NCBI GenBank assembly: GCA_027946555.1
Contig: JAPEVC010000385.1
Span: 1-19,614, forward strand
DNA from: Gnomoniopsis sp. IMI 355080
Lineage: Eukaryota; Ascomycota; Sordariomycetes; Diaporthales; Gnomoniaceae
Length of the DNA stretch: 19,614 bases
Direction of reading: 5' to 3'
Positions within the stretch are counted from its first letter, which is position 1, and the number at the start of each line of letters is the position of its first letter. Made by a program: the position numbers and the translations under genes. This document shows positions 1 to 8,223 of the stretch, piece by piece. The notes under the pieces are model-generated. The model saw only the letters and a list, made by a program, of their open reading frames with translations, searched no databases and had not been told where the DNA came from.

Positions 1-967
1 ACTTGGGAACTTGCTCGTCGATTTTATGTTGCATCCTAAACCAGCCAAGACAAACGTTCTGGCTAATCAGCAAACGTAGCCCACAAGTCAATCTTCTCAA
101 TCTCGAGGTGTGGATATGTCCCAAGGCCCATGAAATTAAGAGAGCAGGTATCCTGATAGGCCGTTGCGATCGCCGAGATGGCTGCTTCTACCCGACGTGC
201 ATCTGAATATGCAAGAAGGCGTTCGCAGCAGGTTGATGTGCCTTCCCGCCACCCACAACCACCACCATCCAACATCAAGACCAGCGCCTGGCGCGGTCAT
301 TGCGCGCTGGGTGTTGTCTGGTTAGTATGTCTGTGGCTTGGTAGCTAAGGGTGGTAGCGATGGTAGTCTAGGCAGACACAGTTCAGCGTCTTGTTAACCA
401 TTTCTGGCTTGGGCAATCTATGACTCCAAGATTTGTTCATACGGGCCTTCCACTCTTAACTTTCGCCCATTGTGGACGTCTTCTTTGAAGAGCTGAACTG
501 AGACATCGCCTCCTTAGCCCGGGCCAGCATGCTTGCTCCGTGACAGCCTATAGTATCATGTGTGCCGGATACGGTACCCAAGGCTGACGGCTTTTGAAAT
601 GTTGGGGTGTTGACATGAAAGTTTGGGTCGGTGCAGATTGAGCCATTTCCTGAGCTGAAGCTGTGGCATAGTCTTGCTGCGTTGGGCCCGAGCCTTCGCG
701 GTGCAAGTCGTAGGACACCATGACTGGCGGTGTCTCACCAGATTCACAGAGACAGCCATCGATTTGGCGTTCAGAGAACTTTTATTTCGTCTATTAGCAA
801 GTGAATCTAAGGAAAGTCTGCCGCAATTCATTGCCACCATTTCTTGTTCATCCCCCCCCCCCCTCAAATCCGAATTACCATGTGGTGTTCGTCTCGTCCT
901 CGGATTCGCATTACCATTTCGTGATTATTCCGTGTCCTCCTTCCTACGATCCAACACTCCCGTGATG

Positions 968-1006
968 TCTCCAAGAGGTATCTCCAAGAGGCATCTCCAA
1001 CGACCA
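968..1006. repeat. Three-copy 13-bp tandem repeat
   Basis: The unit TCTCCAAGAGGTA (968-980) is followed by TCTCCAAGAGGCA (981-993) and a decayed third copy, TCTCCAACGACCA (994-1006). The first two copies differ at one base. It lies in non-coding DNA and no function is evident. Confidence 0.8.
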
Positions 1007-1239
1007 AGAGCGTGCGCACATGATGTTGTCTTCACTGCTTATAAAGCGAAGGCTGAGAACCAATGTGAAGGAAGACCAAGAGGGCATGTAGACGTGTTGG
1101 TAACTGTCCAGTGGTTCGCCATCATCAAATGGGTCGCTTCGCGCGGTTGTCGTGGTCGAAGAACCTCATGCAGATTGAAGACGAGAATTAGTTAGCCGTG
1201 AAAAGCAGTCTATCCTCTCTCCGCGAGTTATTGAACGCC

Positions 1240-1318
1240 GAAAGGAAAAGAGAGAAAGATAGGAAAAGAACAAAAAGTGAAAAAAAGAAAAGAAAAATAG
1301 AAGAAAAAACACAAGAAT
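1240..1318. repeat. Purine-rich low-complexity tract (polypyrimidine on the minus strand)
   Basis: About 80 bases are almost entirely A and G on the plus strand, with A-runs of 5-7 separated by single G or GA. On the minus strand it is a CT-rich tract of the kind found near filamentous-fungal transcription starts. No convincing minus-strand ORF follows it to the left, so a promoter role is not demonstrated. Confidence 0.7.
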
Positions 1319-1767
1319 GTAGTGTAAAGCCGTACTGAAAGACGGTCAAATAAGTGTAATGAGCTGAAGAAACTCTCGAGAGGTTTTGTCTATCCGTGAA
1401 GAGTTGATCATCAGATTTTTCGTATCGGCCATGGGCTCACGCGGAGATGAGGCCTATGCGAGAATGCGTCCCCGAGGACCTTTCCCAGCAAAGGACGTCA
1501 AATATGTAGCATGGCTACAGCAGACAATCCAAGCCGTTAGCAGAACACAAAATGCGTCCCACCAGTATGCCTGAGCCACCCACAATGAACGAAAGTACGA
1601 CCGTCGGACAAGTCGCCAGAACTGAAGTCAATAACGAAAGTGGGTTTGTGGAGCCGAAGGAATTGCGAGTGCAATCATCGGTCTTAAGAATTCGTGACCA
1701 TCTCTCCTCACTCAAGAGTGAACAAAAACAGCTTCACCTCATGGTTGGAACAACCCCCAGCTCCATT

Positions 1768-3938
1768 CTAGTTCATGGTCACGACCTGGGCCTTGGCGAC
1801 GCCACGAGGCAAGATGCTGCGACCGGTGTCATCACGGTAGGTGATGTGGGGAGTGACCACGATGGAGATACGAGTGTGCTTGTGCTGCAGTGACAGACCA
1901 TGCAGATCAGTGTTCAGGGCGATGTGCGAGTCGTGGGCGAACTTGACACCGCACTCGTTCCAGGCGAAGGAGAAGGTCAGACGGCTGGTCATCATCTTCA
2001 TGGAAATCTCCGTGGCGTTGCTGGCGATGGCGTGCAGGCCAACCGTGACATCCTTGGCCGGGTTGGGGTTGACGAAGGGGCCGGCAATGTCTTTGAAGCG
2101 GCCGACGTGCAGATTCTGCTTGTACTGGCGGAAGCGGCTGTAGTCCTCGTCCTTGGCGATCTCTTCAACGAGATCGCGAATCTGCTGGCGGGCGTTGCGG
2201 CGCTGTTCCACCGGGTGGCCCATGAAGTCGGTGATGGGACCGAGCTTGTTCAGCTGAACGTCGGTCTCGTCGTCCCAACCCAGCCAGAACTTCCAGGTGA
2301 AAATCTCCTGCTCAATGTACTGCAGAAGCAGACGTGAGATGAAGTGCGTGCGGTGATCAGGCGAGTTCAGCAAGAACATCGCGTGCTTGGGAGCAGCGTG
2401 GTAGTCCTTGTGGCAGGTGGCAACCTTCAGGATGTAGTCCCACAGCTTGGGGTTCTCTTTGGTTGCCTCCTCGACAGCGCCGGGGACAATCTGCTTGCAG
2501 TAGATCTCAGCCCAGCCGTGGGCACTCTTGAAAAGTTTTTCGAACATGTCCTTCCACATCTCGACCTCGGCATCCAGCTCCGCGTCATCGCTACGACGGA
2601 CGACAAGGGCGTGCTGCAACTGGGGAATACGAGAGGACTGATTGTGGTCATGACGAGACTGTCCTTGGTTGCGAGACTGAGACTGAACCTGCTGTGGAGG
2701 GGGCACCGGGTAGGCGGGACCACCGTAGTGAGGGCCGGGTCCATAGTTGGGCGGAATCTGAGGGCCGTACGCTCCCATCGGAGGGAAGCCGTAGGGAGCC
2801 ACAGGTCCAGCCAATTGGTTCATGGGGTTCATAGAGTTCATGGGGTTCATAGAGCTCATGGGTCCCATGGGTCCCATGGGAGGTATAGGCACCGGGTGGC
2901 CGAAGTGACCGTAGGGGTTGGGGGGAGGACCGCCGTGAACGTGGCGAGGGTTTGGCTCCATAGGCTGGATATCAGGAGGCAATTCGAGATTCTTCAGGTT
3001 ATTGATCAGGAATTCCTCATCCTTGCTGCTGAGGGTGGACTTGTACTTTGGCTCAGGGATACGAGGACTGTCGCTCCAGTTGATGGTTGACGTGGCCGAG
3101 TGAGGGAACTCGAGGGAGGACGAGGAAGAATCATCGTAGGCCACGCTGGTGGCTCGAGAGAGCTTGTGAGCAGCCCGGGGGCCATTGATGTACTTGTCTT
3201 TCATCTTCTACAAGCGGAGAGACGTTAGCCTGGGTTTTGCACGATTTGAAGGAAAAGCTCGAGCGTTACCTCGATCTGATCCTGCTGCTCCTTGATGCGA
3301 CGCTTCTGATTGGTGATCTTCTCGGTCTTCTTCTCAAGCTCAAGCTTACGGCGCTTATCGGCGTTGCTGTGGCTCGTATCGAGATCCAGAAGGTCCTGCT
3401 CGAGTCTGGAGATGCGCTCCTGGCCGAGCATGAGCTTGCGGCGGAAGCTGCTTATCTCCACTCCATGAGCGGCATTGAAGGCGACACGCTCCTGGGAGAT
3501 GGCCTGGGCACGCTCGTCGAGCTTCTTCTCCAGCATGCGGCAGTGGAACGAAGTGCTGACAAACTGTTGAGCGATGTGGCGCAAGTCGTTGCCCATGAGG
3601 TCGGTCAGGCTGCTAGGCACGCCAGGCTGACGAGCGATGGCTTGACCAAGCGCCTGGATGCGGACCTGAGTGTCCTTGCAAATCTTGCGGATGTCCTGCG
3701 CCCTCACAGTCAGCATTTGAAGATAGTAATAGTGGTTCGCAGTACTCACATCGAGGCAGTCCTTGGGAGTGTAGTCGGGGCGCTGGTTGCCGGGGATAAT
3801 AGAGCCGTTCTGCATACCAGACGAAAGATTGTTGGCGGGGGTCTGTTTGACGGTGTCAGCAGAGCTATGAGAACTGCTCGACTGGGCCGGTGAGGCAGCC
3901 ACCGCGCCACTTGACGAGGACTTGCGGGAGGAGCTCAT
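1768..3938 (-). CDS. Coiled-coil, Pro/Gly/Met-rich protein of unknown function (684 aa)
   Basis: I do not recognise this protein, but splicing is clear. Exons are 3938-3750, 3695-3270 and 3207-1768. Intron 1 (54 nt) has a GTGAGT donor, CTGAC branch and CAG acceptor; intron 2 (62 nt) has GTAACG, CTAAC and TAG. The product is 684 aa, and ATG 3938 is the first ATG in frame. Residues 1-50 are Ser-rich and disordered. Residues about 115-205 are charged and heptad-like, ending in a K/R/E/Q-rich helix, so probably a coiled coil. Residues about 281-378 are Pro/Gly/Tyr-rich with Met-Pro repeats (MGPM, MNPMNSMNPMN). Residues about 415-684 look folded, rich in Trp, His and aromatic residues (WKDMFEKLF, WKFWLGWDDETD) and are probably the conserved part. 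There is no signal peptide or membrane segment. It could be a scaffold or RNA-associated protein, but that is only a composition-based guess. Confidence 0.88.
2815..2885 (-). repeat. Coding Met-Pro/Asn short repeats
   Basis: On the plus strand the nonamer-like unit GGGTTCATAGAGTTCAT recurs, followed by two copies of GGTCCCATG. In the minus-strand protein this reads as alternating GPM and NPM/NSM units at about residues 314-335. The near-identical DNA units suggest expansion by slippage. Confidence 0.7.
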
Positions 3939-4666
3939 TGCTGCGCGAGATGAGAACGTCTGAGTGTGGTCAAAAAGCACGAGTCCAAATGATCCAATTT
4001 CAGGTCACAAAACCGGTGGAAACAACGCGCCAATGAACAAGATGAAAGTTGACACAAGCCCCAGCTCGAGTATCGCAGAACCCTTCTACACCTTGTGCGG
4101 CAAGCGAAATGCGATCGTAGAACGGGACTCCGTAGATGTGCGTGTCTCCGAATATCAAACACCGAAGCGCCGGGTAATGGACGCGTGGGGATGAGGTAGA
4201 GAAATGGATTTGCGTTTGTGATGAAGGATTGCGAAAGGCAAAGGAAAGTAGAAAAAGTAGAAAAAGTCAAAGGTGGATGCTGGGGTTCATAGATGAATGA
4301 GGCAGGAGTTTGCAACTGCAAAGTAAAGGTGGTGAAGGAAGTGCAACTTGGCAGCAGAATGGGAGTTTGATGCTTGGTCTGTTGCTGTGGATGTCAATAA
4401 CTAATGGTGATTGGTCTTGAATGGGGTGTTGCTCATGTGAAATTATGGTAGCTACTGGCAACTAGCAAAATCTTGGAGTGTCTTTGTGGGGACAGAGCTA
4501 GATGGAAGGTTTGAGGTATTGTCTTTTCTTGCCAGACAGTCTTCTGAACACAGGGCAAAAGGAGACAGAGGATCTTGGGGGACTGCAACAATGGCAGGAA
4601 AGGCAGACAATGCAGGTTAGGATGTGATGCAAAGTGTTAGGCCATGGTGTCAGATAAAATGGTGAG
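3939..4666. other. Spacer: upstream region of the coiled-coil gene and 3' flank of the small gene
   Basis: No ORF here looks real. Both neighbours are transcribed leftwards, so the right part should hold the 3' UTR of the gene ending at 4667 and the left part the promoter and leader of the gene starting at 3938. The minus strand at 4235-4272 is CT-rich. A CGCAG two bases before the ATG at 3938 could be a leader-intron acceptor, but I could not identify its donor. Confidence 0.5.
4235..4272 (-). promoter_or_regulatory. CT-rich tract, candidate core promoter element of the coiled-coil gene
   Basis: Read on the minus strand, this is a run of C and T containing two direct copies of CTTTTTCTA followed by CTTTCC. 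It lies about 300-335 bases upstream of the ATG at 3938. CT-rich stretches often precede transcription starts in filamentous fungi. The assignment rests on composition and position only. Confidence 0.35.
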
Positions 4667-5422
4667 CTATACAACATGGACCCAGATGGCAGCCCTCTTG
4701 GGACCTGGTTCAGATTGGCCACTTCCACTTGGAGGATGGGTTGTGACATGAGCTATGGTCCTGCCACTTGGCTGATCACCATGACTTGAAGAGTAAGCAA
4801 TCTCTTGGAGTTGTGTCTGCAAGAGAGAGAGAGAAGAGGCAAAAATAATGGCAATAAAAGACAAGGCATTGGGGAAAAGTGCCCAACGGAGACCTTACGT
4901 CCGTACGTACCTGATTTTGAACTTCAATAGGAACGTGAAGCATCTGCGGGTTGCGAGACTCGACACCGAGGAAACCATGGGCGCCAGGGAGGCGGTTGGC
5001 CAACCTAGATTCATCGTCGGTTAGCCCAAGATTTCCGAGATCAGTGTATTGACATGCCATATAAAAACACATACATGTTACCGTTCTCTGGAAACCAGGC
5101 GGACGCAGCAGGGTTGGGCTGGTAGTCGGGTTGGTCAGCCTGTCCGAGGCTCAAGTACTTGCGCTCCTCCTCGGACAGAGGAGGAGGCGTCCAAGGCCCG
5201 GCGCGAGGCGGCCTGAAAGAATCGTTAGCAAAATGCATGTAGCTATCACGAGGCGAAAGAAGGTGTGAGCACGTACATCATGTAGTGAGGTAGCCGGTAG
5301 GTGTGTAACTCCGCAAGGAATTTCTGCCAGCTTTCATCAGAATCGGCGTCAGGCCCTTGCCCACGTGGCGAGGCCTGGTAGAGGGTGAATAGATACCAAG
5401 CCGGCAACGCAGTGGGATTCAT
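4667..5422 (-). CDS. Small four-exon protein of unknown function (175 aa, possibly 214 aa)
   Basis: I do not recognise this protein. It was assembled from four fragments that join only by canonical splicing. Exons are 5422-5277, 5212-5075, 5004-4911 and 4816-4667. Introns are 64, 70 and 94 nt with donors GTACGT, GTATGT and GTACGT. The first two end in CTAAC-containing tails (TTTCAG, TCTAG) and the third in a CT-repeat tract before TTGCAG. The joined frame is open for 175 aa and ends in TAG at 4667. Exon 1 is rich in Trp, Tyr and Leu (ALPAWYLFTLYQ). Exon 2 carries a Pro-rich patch (PPRAGPWTPPPLSEEERKYL). The C terminus is Ser/Gly/Pro-rich. There is no transmembrane helix or clear signal peptide. 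ATG 5422 is the first in-frame ATG of the exon, but the frame stays open upstream and a further exon with ATG at 5750 can be spliced on. Confidence 0.75.
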
Positions 5423-5501
5423 TTGGTGTTGTGGAACGCACAGGGGAGATTGTGTTGAGGGAGCTGCTGCTTTTGGTGATGATCTTCTTGTACGGTCGCT
5501 G

Positions 5502-5712
5502 CTGTTGGGAGTAACAGTATTAGTTAGCCACACATACAAATACCGATAGGACAGGACAGCAGCGATGGCCGAAAGGCCGCCGAGATGGACAGACTGCTCG
5601 CCATGGCGATACTTCGTGTTGCTCGAGGGCAGACGTGACAAACCGCCGCTGCTTGGCCGTCTTATAGACGGACACTGCGGCCTCGCAGTGTTATCCTCGC
5701 AATTTTACTGAC
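5502..5712 (-). other. Candidate first intron (211 nt) of the small gene
   Basis: On the minus strand a CTAACTAATAC branch region and a CAACAG acceptor end at 5502. The acceptor is a tandem CAACAGCAG (NAGNAG). A GTCAGT donor sits at 5712-5707, after AAG. If used, exon 5750-5713 (38 nt, starting with ATG) joins exon 5501-5277 in frame without a stop. The acceptor is strong, the donor only moderate, and the length is larger than that of the other coding introns in this window. The alternative is that the acceptor belongs to a leader intron with a different donor. Confidence 0.45.
5657..5691. repeat. Two back-to-back perfect hairpins upstream of the small gene
   Basis: CCGTC-TTATA-GACGG (5657-5671) is directly followed by ACACTGCG-GCCT-CGCAGTGT (5672-5691). 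Both are perfect inverted repeats, of 5-bp and 8-bp arms, with no base between them. On the minus strand the first loop gives TATAAGA. They lie 235-270 bases upstream of ATG 5422, inside the possible first intron. Confidence 0.7.
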
Positions 5713-5750
5713 CTTGGATCTGCTTGAATTGGGGTTGGGGATAGTGGCAT

Positions 5751-8223
5751 ACCTGTTGAAGGAGCTTGAGATAGGTTGGCAGGGTATTGAGAAGGTATCC
5801 CAATGAAAATTTCAAGCTGGATGGATGATGGTGGTGGGATCTTTGTGTAAGTTCGCAGGAAGAAACACAGTTCGAGTTTGTGGGAAGTCTGAGGCCCCGA
5901 TTACCAATGAATGCTTCCTGTCAACGAGGATCGTGGGAGTGGGACCAGAGCAGCAACATCGAGCTACCGGAAGAGTGCCGGGAAGGTGCCGGAGTTCAGG
6001 CGAGAACCCATTGCGGCGTGTAGGAGCACATCGGAGACAGATTTGGCAGAGAGGGCACTGGTGAACCACTATAAAGGATCCGGATGGATGATGAAGAACA
6101 CAAAGGCGAACATGAAGGACATGCTCATACCTAGTATACCATGGCATCAAATCCGCGTACATCTTCTCAAGCATATAAGATACCTGAATGCGATATACCC
6201 TAGAGCCCGCCAGCTGTACTTGACATGACGAAAGCCTCGTTCAACCTTGAGTGAGAGTTAGAACTCACTAGGAGCAAGCTAGGGGTCTAATGTAATGAGA
6301 GATAGCTCAGAGGGAGACTTAGAGAAGTGCTCACAATGCAGTCCGAAGACCATGTAAGGCCACAAGAATAAGCCATGGCCACAAGAATCAGAACCTGAAT
6401 ACTTCTTCCATGTTGAGAACCTTGGCTGGAAGGTGCACACATATAAAGGACCATTGTTCCATTTAACTGGGCTTTGTTGGCAAAGCGAAGGCTGACATAC
6501 ACTTGGTCGATTGACTTTGTAGACACCTGTTATACTAAAGACTAGGGACTGAGGACAGACCGTAAAGAAAATCGAAGCAGGTCCCCTGGAGTTGTTTCCG
6601 AGTACAGGCGTCCAAGTAGCACTGGAGAACAAATATATATCTTCGAGAAAATTCGAACCTAGACCCAAGGAAGTAACAACATGGACCAGGCGAACCAACT
6701 CTTGAGTGACTGCATTGCTAAGCTTGGGGAAGGAAAATATCTAGACCCAGGCTGACACACTGTCCCGTCTTCGGTTAGAGATGTCAAACAATGCAGCTCG
6801 CATTGCATGGATATCACAAAAGGATCAGGTGACCTCTTGTCGTCTGCATGGGGGACGCTTATGCAGGTGCCCATGCATCAGGTTAGGAGTGAGCAAGCAT
6901 TGAGGTCTTCCATACATGTAGCAAGCAGTCTGACTGACCGAGTTGCGCGAGAGGCAGTAGAATCTCAAAGCCAATACACGATGGACAAGGCGCCGGCCAG
7001 ACTCTGAAATGAAAGCCCCGGAATAATCGACCAAGAGAGAGATCGTTTCAGAGGGCTGTAATCAGAGCGACCGGTGGTATACAGCACGGCCTGTGATGTT
7101 TGACTTGAAGAAATAGGCCTGGTCGAACGGCACTGGCCGACGGAGTGAGCAACGAGAGACCGCAGGGCAGTCAACCGAATTTAGCTTGGCTGACATCATT
7201 TCGAACGGGATTTGCTCGAGAACAAATGATGGCATACGGTATCCATGCGTGGTAGGCAGTCTGAAATGATCCTGATAGTACAGCGAGAGAGGGTAAAATC
7301 ACCGGGAGCCGGAAGGCAATACCTACGAACAGATGTAAAAGTGCACAGCGCTGCAAACTGTAGGTACAGAGTGTCGCCGGGGCCACTACCTACCTGCATA
7401 CCGCAGGGAGATCAGCGAAGGACCGCAAGATCAAGTAAAGATAAAGGCAGTTGTCGTGGCAAGCTGTGGGCACACAGATCAGATCAAGCCCGCTCTTCAC
7501 TAGCAAAAAAGGAGCTAGACACGAAGTACTATACCAAGGTTGTGCACAGCACCACAATTCAAACAGACACCCTTCTCATATAAGAATCGCATCTATTATT
7601 GCAAGTATTTTAATTGAATAGGGTCCTTGCGGGACGACAATGGAACTCGAAGACTCCAACAAGCGACAACGCAACGAGAGTCGTTGACCGTCCTATGTAC
7701 AATCATCAGCATCTCGTCAACTCAACAGTCCCCATTTTCCTAGACGCATGTGAGTTATTCCTCCGTCCGTCAGGTCCAATCAAGTAAAGGAGGTATAGGG
7801 TTGCGCCAAAGCCAGACGCCGGGATGTATAAAAACTATGAGAATCAGTGAGAGAAGGCCGCTATTTGTCGTACTGTGCTTTTTTGGTGTTACCAGTCCAG
7901 TGAAGAGGAATCTGTAACTCTTTGCCCGTCAGTGGTGTTGCTCCCTAAATACGGAATGTAACCAGCCTTTGCCGTTGTTTGATCCAGGTTGTTGAGTTCG
8001 AGTCGTTGTTCGAAGTCGACAAAATATGGTTGCTGTGAGATGTAGGTCGAGCTGAAATTGTCTCGAAACAATGTGCCTATGCCTCTGATGCATGATGGGC
8101 TCGAGAGTAAAGGATATCTTGCAGCCATCAGTACCGCATCAACTTGTCCGAGTCGCCATGCTTTCTCTTACCGGTCGTGAGAAAGCCTAGAGCGTAAGAA
8201 ATGGACGGATCCGAATTAGCAAC
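5751..8223. other. Gene-poor region of about 2.5 kb
   Basis: Every ORF in this stretch is short (the longest are 120-139 codons at 5812-6174 and 6279-6698 on the minus strand), Cys/Ser/Pro-rich in a random way, and cannot be linked to others by convincing splice sites. Base composition is balanced, so there is no AT-rich repeat-induced point mutation decay. The right 350 bases are probably the 3' UTR of the splicing-factor gene. The left few hundred should contain the small gene's promoter. I see no tRNA; the A-box-like GATAGCTCAGAGGGAGA near 6300 has no B box behind it. Confidence 0.5.

Larger units (their letters stand above)
1..1767. other. Intergenic region with no supported gene
   Basis: No reading frame here looks like a protein. 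The longest (674-1195, plus, 173 codons; 556-867, minus) have random composition, no recognisable motif and no sensible splice extension. The stretch holds a 12-base C run at 852-863, a three-copy 13-bp tandem repeat (968-1006) and a long purine tract (about 1240-1318). The right end is expected to carry the 3' UTR of the minus-strand gene ending at 1768. I tested the left edge as the end of a minus-strand gene: the frame at 63-278 closes at a TAG and has no plausible continuation to base 1. Confidence 0.6.

Noticed and set aside
674..1195. 173-codon plus-strand ORF
   Set aside because: Crosses the C12 run, has random composition and no recognisable motif, and no upstream promoter or splice partner was found.
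2344..3090. 248-codon plus-strand ORF, and a 218-codon one at 3237-3893
   Set aside because: Both are exactly antisense to the spliced coiled-coil gene. Their Val/Leu/Gly-rich composition is what reverse reading of its codons gives.
5499..5540. 42-nt intron using GTATTT donor at 5540 in the small gene
   Set aside because: Too short for these fungi and the branch site would be crowded; the acceptor fits better with a donor further upstream.
6285..6360. tRNA-like A-box sequence (TAGCTCAGAGGGAGA)
   Set aside because: No B box or acceptor-stem pairing downstream at tRNA spacing.
6630..6665. B-box-like GGTTCGAAT on the minus strand
   Set aside because: Flanking bases do not form a T stem, and no A box lies at the right distance.
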